A program made the position numbers and the translations under genes. The notes under the pieces are model-generated. The model searched no databases. It was not told the DNA's origin and saw only the letters and a list, made by a program, of their open reading frames with translations. Positions 1-7,281 of a DNA stretch of 18,554 nucleotides are shown here, piece by piece. Numbering within the stretch: position 1 is the first letter of the stretch; the number at the start of each line of letters is the position of its first letter. This stretch comes from Rhizobiaceae bacterium (GTDB taxonomy: Bacteria > Pseudomonadota > Alphaproteobacteria > Rhizobiales > Rhizobiaceae): positions 1 through 18,554 of the forward strand of contig JAJFMR010000014.1 in NCBI GenBank assembly GCA_020696915.1, read 5' to 3'.

Positions 1-242
1 AAATAGAAGAAATGATAGCCGAAAAGCCCTGCTATTCCGATGATCCAGACCTGCGGCGGGACGGCAGCGGCCGGGCGGGCCGGCCGCGTCAGACCACGCC
101 AGGTGAGCCCGACCGTCGAGCCGATGGCGAAAGTGAGCGCCGAAAGCAGAAAGGGCGGAACGTCGCCGGATGCGTCGGTCAACAATGCGAGCAGCGCCCA
201 CATCGCGACCGCGCTGAAGCCGATCAGCGTTGCCTGCCTCAT
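1..242 (-). CDS. DMT-superfamily (EamA) transporter, N-terminal part only
   Basis: The minus strand from the ATG at 242 stays open to the window edge, giving about 80 residues. It begins MRQATLIGFSAVAMWALLAL and continues as hydrophobic helices (residues 4-22 and 31-48), a basic linker (WRGLTRPARPA), then another helix ending in a GLFGYHFF motif. That start and the FGYHFFY segment are typical of EamA/YddG-like exporters of the drug/metabolite transporter superfamily, which move small metabolites such as aromatic amino acids across the inner membrane. The substrate cannot be read from this fragment. The start lies 14 bases past the stop of the DUF3108 gene on the same strand, so the two are probably cotranscribed. 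The C-terminal three quarters lie outside the window. Confidence 0.8.
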   Translation of the reverse strand, partial: MRQATLIGFSAVAMWALLALLTDASGDVPPFLLSALTFAIGSTVGLTWRGLTRPARPAAAVPPQVWIIGIAGLFGYHFFY

Positions 243-256
243 CTACGCCTGGAACC

Positions 257-1036
257 TCAATCCGAAGTGGCGACCCGCCGCGCGCGCATCGTGATCGTCC
301 CGATCTCGGTGCCGATCGTGGCATGGACCGGCGCATATATGCCGGTTCCGTCGAGTTCGGCAAACACCACCGTCATCCGGCTCCTGTTCCTGAGGAATTC
401 CAGGGCGCGCTTGTCCTTCCGGTATCCCGACACCGGGATGAAGCCCAGGCGGCAGGTCACCGTCGGCGCTTCGGACCCGGAACCCTCGTCGGCAGAAACG
501 AAGCTGAGCTTGAGATCGGCGCGCAATTCACCGTCGAAGAGCCTTACCGTTCGGCCGCACACGGCTTCCGGGCCGCCGGCCTTGATGAGCAGCGCCGCCA
601 TCGGATCGGCGACCGCCCTGAGATCGCCGGGACCAAGCGGCACCCAGTTGCGCCGCTTCCTCGGCGGCGGGACGGTGGTCACCTTGGCGACACTGCCGCC
701 CTTGAAGCGTATGTCGACGATCCCCTTCTTCTTCCCCGAGACGTAGTCGGCGCGGAAATGATGCGGCCGCGCAACCTCGCCCGCGAAAGTTCCCGAGGCT
801 GAAACCGTCCCCCGCGTGTCGTCGAGGATTCTCGCCAGGCCGGCGCTCGCAACGCTGCCCTCGACGGAATATGATTTCGCGTCGATGCGGCTGTCGAAGG
901 TCGCCCGCGCCACCGGCAGGCCGAGGAAAGACAGCGAATACTCTCCCCGATAGAGCTTCGGCTTCGCTGCTGCCCGGTCCGGTGCGACCAAAAGGGCGCA
1001 GGCGAGGCAAAGCAGAAGGAACCGCAGGACTTGCAT
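257..1036 (-). CDS. DUF3108 exported protein
   Basis: A 259-residue protein with an N-terminal signal peptide (MQVLRFLLLCLACALLVAP, probable cleavage after DRAAA), so it is secreted to the periplasm. The mature part starts with a YRGEYSLSFLGLPVARATFDS segment and contains repeated beta-strand patterns, including FRADYVSGKKKG and VRLFDGELRADLKLSF. This is the layout of the DUF3108 family, common in Rhizobiales and of unknown function. The open frame extends to 1129, but the ATG at 1036 was chosen because it places the hydrophobic signal sequence at the very N terminus; the 31 extra residues look non-coding. It precedes the EamA transporter by 14 bases. The family assignment is good; no biochemical role is claimed. 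Confidence 0.82.
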   Translation of the reverse strand: MQVLRFLLLCLACALLVAPDRAAAKPKLYRGEYSLSFLGLPVARATFDSRIDAKSYSVEGSVASAGLARILDDTRGTVSASGTFAGEVARPHHFRADYVSGKKKGIVDIRFKGGSVAKVTTVPPPRKRRNWVPLGPGDLRAVADPMAALLIKAGGPEAVCGRTVRLFDGELRADLKLSFVSADEGSGSEAPTVTCRLGFIPVSGYRKDKRALEFLRNRSRMTVVFAELDGTGIYAPVHATIGTEIGTITMRARRVATSD

Positions 1037-1200
1037 TGGCGAACCTGAATTCTGGATCGGAAGCTGCAGGGCAGCACGCGTTACCGCCAGCGGGGCGGCT
1101 CCGGCGAAAGCGTCGCCGTCAAGCTTCATGAGCGATTCCGGTTATTCTGTGAAAGGCGGCGCGCCCGAGTGCCGCTCCGGTACAAGGGGAAGTGCCGCGC

Positions 1201-1229
1201 TTGACGCACGTGGCAAATGACACTATGGA
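1201..1229 (+). promoter_or_regulatory. Putative sigma70-type promoter of rpmB
   Basis: TTGACG at 1201-1206 and TATGGA at 1224-1229 are separated by 17 bases, close to the consensus for housekeeping promoters. Transcription would start near 1236 and give a leader of about 90 nucleotides before rpmB. It lies in the divergent gap between the DUF3108 gene and rpmB. No comparably good promoter was seen for the opposite strand. Confidence 0.6.
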
Positions 1230-1260
1230 ACCCCGACTTTTCCAAGGGCCGCCTGACGAA

Positions 1261-1287
1261 GCCGCGCGCCGTTTTCGGCGCGGCGGC
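1261..1287 (+). other. GC-rich hairpin in the rpmB leader
   Basis: GCCGCGCGCC (1261-1270) can pair with GGCGCGGCGGC (1277-1287) around the loop GTTTTC, with a single bulged base. It lies between the predicted rpmB promoter and the start codon. There is no following U-tract, so it is not an obvious terminator. It may be a leader structure for regulation or mRNA stability; this is inference. Confidence 0.35.
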
Positions 1288-1325
1288 TCATGGCCTGTTT
1301 TCGAGACTGAAGGTAGTGGAAAAAA

Positions 1326-1622
1326 ATGTCCCGTGCTTGTGAGCTGACCGGCAAGTCCGTCATGTCCGGCAACAATGTAAGTCACGCCAACAACAAGACC
1401 AAGCGCCGGTTCTTGCCCAATCTTGTCAAGGTGACACTGATCTCCGAAGCGCTGAACCAGAACGTGCGGCTGCGCATTTCGGCCAACGCGCTGCGCTCGG
1501 TCGAGCATCGCGGCGGTCTCGACGCCTTCCTGGCCAAGGCCGACGAGGCGGAGCTTTCGCAGCGCGCGCGGCTCCTGAAGAAGCAGATCGCCAGGAAGTC
1601 CGCGGAGCAGGCGGCCGCCTGA
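1326..1622 (+). CDS. rpmB: 50S ribosomal protein bL28
   Basis: 98 residues starting MSRACELTGKSVMSGNNVSH, followed by NNKTKRRFLPNL and a basic C-terminal half. The CELTGK, SGNNVSHANNKTKRRF and VRLRISANALRSVE segments are hallmark L28 sequences. L28 is a component of the large ribosomal subunit near the peptide exit region. The length is normal for the alphaproteobacterial form, which has a C-terminal extension rich in Ala, Lys and Glu. A purine-rich AAGGTAGTGGA stretch precedes the ATG. It has its own promoter and ends 71 bases before yhhQ, with no terminator evident between them, so readthrough into yhhQ is likely. Confidence 0.97.
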   Translation: MSRACELTGKSVMSGNNVSHANNKTKRRFLPNLVKVTLISEALNQNVRLRISANALRSVEHRGGLDAFLAKADEAELSQRARLLKKQIARKSAEQAAA

Positions 1623-1667
1623 AGCGTCGTCGACGGGCAGGCAGCCCCCGCGCTGCGCGCTACCCGG

Positions 1668-1696
1668 CTGGTTCCATCACCCAGGATAAAAAAATG
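1668..1696 (+). promoter_or_regulatory. preQ1-I riboswitch overlapping the yhhQ start codon
   Basis: CTGG (1668-1671) pairs with CCAG (1681-1684) as stem P1. The intervening loop is TTCCATCAC, and the A-rich tail GATAAAAAAATG runs into the yhhQ AUG. This matches the class I preQ1 aptamer pattern GGUUC, then ACCC, then an AUAAAAAA tail. In the loop, C1675-A1676-U1677 can pair with A1694-U1695-G1696, the start codon itself, to form pseudoknot P2. C1680 is in the position of the ligand-contacting cytosine. The AGGA ribosome binding site (1683-1686) is partly inside P1. The downstream gene is a preQ0/preQ1 transporter, the expected regulon. Repression by blocked translation is inferred. Confidence 0.8.
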
Positions 1697-2371
1697 CCCC
1701 GCTTTGCCGCTTGCCTTCCCTTCGTGGCGGCGATGGCGCTTGTCGTCGTCGCATCCAACGTGCTCGTGCAGTTTCCCGTCCATTGGCAGGTCGGGCGGCT
1801 GGCGCTCGCCGACATCCTGACCTGGGGCGCGTTCACCTATCCCTTCGCCTTCCTGGTGACCGACCTCGCGAACCGCCGCTACGGGCCGCGGGCGGCGCGA
1901 GGCATCGTCTTCGTCGGTTTCGTGCTTGCGGTGGCCTGTTCGATGGTGCTGCCGCCGCTTCTCTACGGGGCGGGGCTCATTACCTTCGAGACTACCGCCG
2001 ACCGCCTGGTGCGGATCGCACTCGCCTCCGGCGCCGCGTTCCTGACTGCACAACTGCTCGACGTCGGCGTGTTCAACCGGCTGCGCCGCCGCTCCTGGTG
2101 GCGGGCGCCGGTATTCGGCTCGCTGGCCGGCTCGGTGGTCGACACCGCGATCTTCTTCAGCGCCGCCTTCGCGCCGGCGTTTGCGGTTCTTGGGCCGAAC
2201 GATGCATTTGCGCTCGAGCCTGCGCCGCTGGCCGGATTCCTGCCGTTGGAGACGGCGCGCTGGGTGTCCTGGGCCATCGGTGATCTCGGCGTCAAGCTCG
2301 GCATCGCCGTCGTCGCGCTCATTCCCTACCGGCTGATCGCCGCCAGATGGGCGCAGCCGGTGTTGGCCTGA
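1694..2371 (+). CDS. yhhQ: Queuosine precursor (preQ0/preQ1) transporter, VUT family
   Basis: A 225-residue integral membrane protein with about six hydrophobic helices, starting at residues 4-27 and ending with LGVKLGIAVVALIPYRLI. The segments ADILTWGAFTYPFAFLVTDLANRRYG and FGSLAGSVVDTAIFFSAAFA are characteristic of the YhhQ/DUF165 family. These proteins import 7-cyano- or 7-aminomethyl-7-deazaguanine, which is inserted into tRNA at the wobble position on the way to queuosine. The start is fixed by the AGGA ribosome binding site 7 bases upstream and by the riboswitch fused to it. Length is normal for the family. The riboswitch independently supports the assigned substrate class. Confidence 0.93.
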   Translation: MPRFAACLPFVAAMALVVVASNVLVQFPVHWQVGRLALADILTWGAFTYPFAFLVTDLANRRYGPRAARGIVFVGFVLAVACSMVLPPLLYGAGLITFETTADRLVRIALASGAAFLTAQLLDVGVFNRLRRRSWWRAPVFGSLAGSVVDTAIFFSAAFAPAFAVLGPNDAFALEPAPLAGFLPLETARWVSWAIGDLGVKLGIAVVALIPYRLIAARWAQPVLA

Positions 2372-2443
2372 ACGCCTCGGCCGGACGTGCGCTGAAACAT
2401 AAGAATCTGCCGTGTGGCCCGATCGATCACCGCAACGAGCAGG

Positions 2444-2476
2444 CGCGGTCTCCGGCGGGCGCCGTCGGGGACCGCG
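2444..2476. terminator. Perfect-length stem-loop between convergent genes, possible bidirectional terminator
   Basis: A 15-bp stem (2444-2458 with 2462-2476), including two G-U type pairs, closes a 3-base GCG loop. It sits in the 119-base gap where yhhQ and the phytase-like gene converge, which suits a shared transcription end. No clear U-tract follows on either strand, so termination without Rho is uncertain. Confidence 0.35.
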
Positions 2477-2490
2477 GCCACGGGCCTTCG

Positions 2491-3519
2491 CTAGTCCTGG
2501 TGCAGGATGAATTCCAGATAGAGGCTGCGCTGCAGCAACGACTGGTTGTCGTCCGAAATCAGCGACACCATGACGGCGCCGTCGTCGCGCCGCCAGACGT
2601 CCATCCCCTCCATGTTGTCGATCTGGTAGCCCATGTCAGCCTCGATGAGGATCGGACCATCGGCCACCTTGCCCTTCTCCATGCTCGCCGCTTCGATGCG
2701 CCGGAGCCGCATGGCGACGCCGGCGGTCATGGTGAAGCTGCGCTCGAGAACGAGCAGGTCGCCGCCCGGCAGGAAGGCGCCGTCGGTGATGTCGAATTCG
2801 CCGTCCCGCCGAACGGCGAAGACCCCCGTTCCGGGACCCTCGACGATGGCCGCAAAGATGTTGCCGCTGGCATCGAGGCTCTTTTCGGACACCACCACCA
2901 GCCGACCCGCCTGCGGGCCGGCCGCAGCACGGGCGACCGTCTCGAAACCCCGGTTGCCGCGCAACTCGCGTGCCGGCACCAGGAAGTCGACCTCGCCCAG
3001 CGCGGGTCCCATCCCGCCGGGATCGATGCGGTATCGTGCGATCCGGTGATGGCGTTCGAAGCCGACGATGGCGATGCCGTCGGCGACTTCCAGTCCTTCG
3101 GCGTCGACCTCGGCCTTGGCCGCGCCCGCCCTGCCGGAACGGTCGAGGATCGGCGCCATCCGGAAATCCTGAATGCCGATCGGCCGTCTCTCCGCATCCC
3201 GCTCGACGGTGCCGAAGAACCAGAAGCCGGTATCGGCAATGCCGATGAAATCCGCGCCCGGGGTCAGAAACCGAAATGCCGACAGCGCCCCGAACTCGCC
3301 GGCCGGGGACGTCATTTCCAGGCCGCCGACGAATTCCAGCTGCCCGAAGCGCATGCGGCTCTCGCCGATGCGAAAACTGCCGATCGCGCGGCTGTCTATC
3401 TCGATGCGGTCCACCGGCCCCGCGGCGGCCGGCCAGGCGGCGGCAATTGCCAGATGCGCCGCGATGGCTGCCGCAGTGATGAGCCGCGCACGGAGCGAGG
3501 GCTGTCCCCGCTGGCTCAC
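2491..3519 (-). CDS. Secreted esterase-like-activity-of-phytase family protein
   Basis: A 342-residue protein with a signal peptide (basic MSQRGQPSLRARL, then an Ala-rich hydrophobic stretch to about residue 33), followed by a beta-rich domain. Motifs include GGLEM near the start, GFWFFGTV, a GLEVADG strand, GGDLLVLERSF and, near the C terminus, DNMEGMDVWRRDDG with SDDNQSLLQRSLYLEF. This is the pattern of the phytase-like esterase family (PF13449), thought to be a beta-propeller acting outside the cytoplasm. The substrate is unknown. The GTG start at 3519 overlaps the cobT TGA (GTGA), so translation is probably coupled. Nothing in the protein suggests a direct step in cobalamin synthesis. Confidence 0.85.
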   Translation of the reverse strand: MSQRGQPSLRARLITAAAIAAHLAIAAAWPAAAGPVDRIEIDSRAIGSFRIGESRMRFGQLEFVGGLEMTSPAGEFGALSAFRFLTPGADFIGIADTGFWFFGTVERDAERRPIGIQDFRMAPILDRSGRAGAAKAEVDAEGLEVADGIAIVGFERHHRIARYRIDPGGMGPALGEVDFLVPARELRGNRGFETVARAAAGPQAGRLVVVSEKSLDASGNIFAAIVEGPGTGVFAVRRDGEFDITDGAFLPGGDLLVLERSFTMTAGVAMRLRRIEAASMEKGKVADGPILIEADMGYQIDNMEGMDVWRRDDGAVMVSLISDDNQSLLQRSLYLEFILHQD

Positions 3520-5408
3520 GAAGCCCGCCTCGCACCGGTGAGGCGGGGCGCGGTTTCCTCTTCGAAAAGTGCGGCGAGCTGTTCGGTCATGGCGCCGGCA
3601 AGCTCCTCGGCGTCAACGATGGTAACGGCCCGGCGGTAATAGCGCGTCACGTCGTGGCCGATGCCGATCGCCAGAAGCTCGACGGGCGAGCGCGTCTCGA
3701 TCAGCTCGATCACGGCGCGCAGATGGCGCTCGAGATAGTTGCCCGGATTGACCGACAGCGTCGAATCGTCGACCGGGGCGCCGTCGGAGATCATCATCAG
3801 GATCTTGCGCTGCTCGGGACGCCCGATCAGCCTCTGATGCGCCCACAGGAGCGCCTCGCCGTCGATGTTTTCCTTGAGCAGGCCCTCGCGCATCATCAGG
3901 CCGAGGTTGCGGCGGGCCCGGCGCCACGGCGTGTCCGCGGACTTGTAGACGATGTGGCGCAGGTCGTTGAGCCGTCCCGGATTGGCCGGCTTGCCGTCCT
4001 TCAGCCATTTTTCGCGCGACTGGCCGCCCTTCCAGGCGCGCGTCGTGAAGCCGAGGATCTCGACCGAAACCCCGCAGCGCTCCAGCGTGCGGGCCAGAAT
4101 GTCCGCGCAGGTCGCCGCAACGGTGATCGGGCGGCCCCGCATCGAACCGGAATTGTCGAGGAGCAGCGTCACGACGGTATCGCGGAACCTGGTGTCGCGC
4201 TCCTGCTTGAAGGACAGCGGCTGCATCGGATCGATGACCACGCGGACCAGCCGGGCAGAATCGAGGTAACCCTCCTCCAGGTCGAAATCCCAGGAACGGT
4301 TCTGCTGCGCCATCAGCCGGCGCTGCAGGCGGTTGGCGAGCCGGCCGACGACCCCCGAGAGATTGGCGAGCTGCTTGTCCAGAAAGGCGCGCAGCCGGTC
4401 CAGCTCCTCTTCCTCGCAGAGATCTTCCGCGCCGACCGTCTCGTCGAAACCGCCGGTGAACACCTTGTAGTCGACATGTTTCGGCAGGTCCGCGAAGGGG
4501 TTGTCCTTGCGCTTCGCCTCGCCGGGCATCTCGGCATCGGCGTCTTCGTCATCGGAGAATTCGTCGGCGGAAGCATCGGAGGCTTCCATCTCGCCGGCCT
4601 GCTCGTCTTCGGCCGACGCGTCCTGATCGCCGGACTGTGCCTGGTCGGCTCCGGAATCGTCCTCACCGCCCTCGTCGCTGTCCTCCTCGCCCTGTGGCTG
4701 CGGGTCGTCGCTGTCCTCCGTCTCCGTCGACTGGTCCTCGTCGCCGAGCTCCTCGGCCATCTCCATGGATGCCAGAATGTCGCGCACGATGCGGGCGAAG
4801 GCCTGCTGATCGTCGAGCTTGCCGGCCAGCCCATCCATGCCGGCGCCGACCTTGTCCTCGATGAAATCGCGCCACAGGGCCACCAGCGACTCGCCGCTCT
4901 TCGGGGGCGCGCGCCCGGTGAGCTTCTGGCGCACCAGAAGCGCCACCGCCTCCTCTATCGGGGCATCCTCCCGATCCCTGACATCGGCGAGGTTGGCCTT
5001 GGCGTATTTGTCCTCCAGCATGGAGCCGATGTTGTCGGCCACTCCGAGCATGGCCCGCGCGCCGATCGCCTCGACGCGCGCCTGCTCGACGGCGTCGTAG
5101 ACGGCGCGGGCCTGTTTGCCTTCGGGCGCGAACTTCGAATGGATGCGCAGATCGTGACAGGCGCGCCTCAGGGCCATGGAATCGCCGAGCCCGCGGGTCA
5201 CCGCAATATCCGCCGTCGTCGGCTTTTTCGGCAGCTCCGGGAGCCGCGCGCGATTGCCGGCGAGCGCCGGCTTGTCCTTGGCGAAGCCGACTTCCAGATC
5301 GTGATCGCCGGCGATGGCGCGCATGCAGACGGTGACCGCGCGCTTGAAGCTGTCGGCTTCGGAGCCCGTCTTCGTCTTGGCGCGCGTGTTGTCGCCGGGG
5401 CCTGCCAT
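3516..5408 (-). CDS. cobT: Aerobic cobaltochelatase subunit CobT
   Basis: 630 residues, the normal size. With CobS and CobN, CobT inserts cobalt into hydrogenobyrinate a,c-diamide in the aerobic B12 pathway. The N-terminal part carries the family segment DSFKRAVTVCMRAIAGDHDLEV. A highly acidic, Asp/Glu/Ser-rich linker covers about residues 215-295. The C-terminal half is a von Willebrand A-type domain with the metal site DNSGSM at about 418-423 and MMISDGAPVDDSTL further on. The ATG at 5408 is preferred over the longer open frame from 5513 because it lies 8 bases past the cobS stop and gives the family N terminus MAGPGDNTR. It overlaps the phytase-like gene at its 3' end. Confidence 0.97.
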   Translation of the reverse strand: MAGPGDNTRAKTKTGSEADSFKRAVTVCMRAIAGDHDLEVGFAKDKPALAGNRARLPELPKKPTTADIAVTRGLGDSMALRRACHDLRIHSKFAPEGKQARAVYDAVEQARVEAIGARAMLGVADNIGSMLEDKYAKANLADVRDREDAPIEEAVALLVRQKLTGRAPPKSGESLVALWRDFIEDKVGAGMDGLAGKLDDQQAFARIVRDILASMEMAEELGDEDQSTETEDSDDPQPQGEEDSDEGGEDDSGADQAQSGDQDASAEDEQAGEMEASDASADEFSDDEDADAEMPGEAKRKDNPFADLPKHVDYKVFTGGFDETVGAEDLCEEEELDRLRAFLDKQLANLSGVVGRLANRLQRRLMAQQNRSWDFDLEEGYLDSARLVRVVIDPMQPLSFKQERDTRFRDTVVTLLLDNSGSMRGRPITVAATCADILARTLERCGVSVEILGFTTRAWKGGQSREKWLKDGKPANPGRLNDLRHIVYKSADTPWRRARRNLGLMMREGLLKENIDGEALLWAHQRLIGRPEQRKILMMISDGAPVDDSTLSVNPGNYLERHLRAVIELIETRSPVELLAIGIGHDVTRYYRRAVTIVDAEELAGAMTEQLAALFEEETAPRLTGARRAS

Positions 5409-5416
5409 GCGTTCCC

Positions 5417-6403
5417 TTATCCCAGCACCACGTTCGCTGCGCTTTCCGGCAGTTCCTGGCCGAAGGCACGCTGATAGAACTCGGCGACCACGGCCCGCTC
5501 GAGCTCGTCGCACTTGTTCAGGAAGGTGAGGCGGAACGCCTGCCCGACGTCGCCGAAGATTTCCGCGTTCTCCGCCCAGGTGATGACCGTGCGCGGGCTC
5601 ATCACCGTCGACAGATCGCCGTTGACGAAAGCCGAGCGCGTCATGTCGGCAACGCGCACCATCTTGTTGACGATGTCGCGACCCTTGGCGTCGCGATAGT
5701 GCTTGGCCTTGGCCAGCACGATGGCCACCTCGTTGTCGTGCGGCAGATAGTTCAGCGTGGTGACGATCGACCAGCGATCCATCTGCGCCTGGTTGATCTG
5801 CTGGGTGCCGTGATAGAGGCCGGTGGTGTCGCCGAGCCCGACCGTGTTGGCCGTGGCGAACAGCCGGAAGGCCGGATGCGGCCGGATGACGCGGCTCTGG
5901 TCGAGCAGGGTCAGCCGGCCCGACGATTCCAGGACACGCTGGATGACGAACATGACATCAGGCCGGCCGGCATCGTACTCGTCGAAGCAGAGCGCCACAT
6001 TGTGCTGGTAAGCCCAGGGAAGGATGCCGTCCCGGAATTCGGTCACCTGCATTCCGTCCTTGACGACGATCGCATCCTTGCCGACCAGATCGATGCGGCT
6101 GACATGGCTGTCGAGATTGACGCGCACGCAGGGCCAGTTGAGGCGGGCCGCCACCTGCTCGATATGCGTCGACTTGCCGGTCCCGTGGTAGCCGGCCACC
6201 ATGACGCGCCGGTTGTAAGCGAAGCCGGCAAGGATTGCCGATGTGGTCGCCTTGTCGAACAGATAGTCGGGATCGAGGTCCGGCACATGTGGGTCGGCGA
6301 CCGAATAGGCGGGAACGACCATGTTCGATTCGAAGCCGAACTTCTCTTTCACCGACACCGTGGTGTCGGGGAGATTGGCCATGTCGCGATCGACCTTGTT
6401 CAT
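5417..6403 (-). CDS. cobS: Aerobic cobaltochelatase subunit CobS (AAA+ ATPase)
   Basis: 328 residues, full length for the family. It has Walker A GYHGTGKST at residues 71-79 and Walker B CFDEYD at about 139-144. The LFATANTVGLGDTTGLYHGT segment is the sensor region, and TVMSPRTVITWAENAEIF follows near the C terminus. It is a MoxR-like AAA+ protein that forms a ring with CobT and drives cobalt insertion by CobN, which is not in this window. The ATG at 6403 has GGAG six bases upstream. The cobT start follows 8 bases after the stop, so the two are one transcription unit. No cobalamin riboswitch was recognised in the 113-base leader. Confidence 0.97.
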   Translation of the reverse strand: MNKVDRDMANLPDTTVSVKEKFGFESNMVVPAYSVADPHVPDLDPDYLFDKATTSAILAGFAYNRRVMVAGYHGTGKSTHIEQVAARLNWPCVRVNLDSHVSRIDLVGKDAIVVKDGMQVTEFRDGILPWAYQHNVALCFDEYDAGRPDVMFVIQRVLESSGRLTLLDQSRVIRPHPAFRLFATANTVGLGDTTGLYHGTQQINQAQMDRWSIVTTLNYLPHDNEVAIVLAKAKHYRDAKGRDIVNKMVRVADMTRSAFVNGDLSTVMSPRTVITWAENAEIFGDVGQAFRLTFLNKCDELERAVVAEFYQRAFGQELPESAANVVLG

Positions 6404-6516
6404 GATTTCTCCAGGGGCGAAACGATCGCTTCGCCGGCAATCCAGTTGGGTCGGGGGCGGTCTTAGAGCCTTTCGCTACGGGATGAAAGTTGCAAACCGC
6501 TCTGCAATCGCGTCGT

Positions 6517-7143
6517 TCAGCACAAGCCCGCCTGCTTCAGCACGCGATACGCCTGAAGCACGTCGCGGAAGCGGTCTTCCGACCCCCTGTCGCCGCCATT
6601 CGCATCGGGATGGTGGCGTTTGACGAGTTCCTTATAGCGCGCCTTGATGTCAGGGCCAGTCGCTTGCGCGTCGAGGCCTAGCGTTTCCAGCGCCTTGGCC
6701 TCGAGCGGCTTGGCCTTGCGTTCCCGCGGCTGGCTCTCGGTTTTGCCGCCGCCGAACAGGTTGAAGGGATCGCGCATCCGGTTGTAGTAGCCGGCCCGGC
6801 CGGAGCGCATCTGCGCCACGTCGGGCGAGGAGCGCAGGCCGCCGTTGATGCCCATCGTCCAGGTCGGACGGTGGCCGGTCATCGCTTCTTTCTGGAAGCG
6901 GGCAATCTCGCTGTCCCCCAGGCCGGAAAAGTAGTTGAAGCCCTTGTTGTATTCCCGCACATGGTCGAAGCAGAACTTGAAGTACTCGCCTTCCTTCATC
7001 CGCCCGACGGGGGCGCGATGCGTGCCGGCCTCCTTGCAGCCGTCCCACTGGCAGGCCGGCGCACGCGACTTCAGCTCCGCGTCCTTGTCCGGGCGGATGC
7101 GAATCTTCTCGAAATATTTCGGGTACGGCTTCATCTCACCCAT
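6517..7143 (-). CDS. J-domain (DnaJ-like) protein with C-terminal J domain
   Basis: 208 residues. The J domain is at the C terminus (about 150-205) with the essential HPD tripeptide at 178-180 (KELVKRHHPDANGGD), so it should stimulate an Hsp70 ATPase. The N-terminal part is not a classic DnaJ. It has a cysteine/histidine set (C31, C36, H42, C58, H61) spaced like a metal-binding site, then FNYFSGLGDSEIARFQ. There is no Gly/Phe linker or CxxCxGxG zinc repeat, so it is a class III-type J protein. The ATG at 7143 is used; Met4 at 7134 is an equally possible start. It lies 113 bases upstream of cobS, and the same order is familiar from other Rhizobiales, suggesting a link to the chelatase. That link is inferred. 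Confidence 0.9.
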   Translation of the reverse strand: MGEMKPYPKYFEKIRIRPDKDAELKSRAPACQWDGCKEAGTHRAPVGRMKEGEYFKFCFDHVREYNKGFNYFSGLGDSEIARFQKEAMTGHRPTWTMGINGGLRSSPDVAQMRSGRAGYYNRMRDPFNLFGGGKTESQPRERKAKPLEAKALETLGLDAQATGPDIKARYKELVKRHHPDANGGDRGSEDRFRDVLQAYRVLKQAGLC

Positions 7144-7173
7144 TTATGGGATGTTGGGAGCGCGAAACAAGAA

Positions 7174-7202
7174 TTGACATTTGCCTGATCCGCGGCCTAT
7201 CG
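7174..7202 (+). promoter_or_regulatory. Possible promoter of the bolA-family gene
   Basis: A perfect TTGACA at 7174-7179 is followed after 17 bases by CTATCG (7197-7202), a weak -10. It lies in the divergent gap between the J-domain gene and the BolA gene and would give a leader of about 70 bases. Confidence 0.4.
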
Positions 7203-7281
7203 GCGCAAATCACCGCGCCGGGCACCCGACACGCGTGGCGCAAGCCTCGCAGGAAGTCCGTATATGGGAATGGAGACCGCA

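Noticed and set aside
2347..3639. 430-residue plus-strand frame
   Set aside because: Antisense to the phytase-like gene, whose signal peptide and motifs are clear.
3654..5474. 606-residue open frame on the plus strand
   Set aside because: It lies antisense to cobT, whose protein is fully recognisable; GC-rich coding DNA leaves long open antisense frames.
6404..6516. Possible cobalamin riboswitch ahead of cobS
   Set aside because: The gap is only 113 bases and shows no B12-box-like sequence or the large multi-stem fold; only a 6-bp hairpin (6416-6421 with 6430-6435) is visible.
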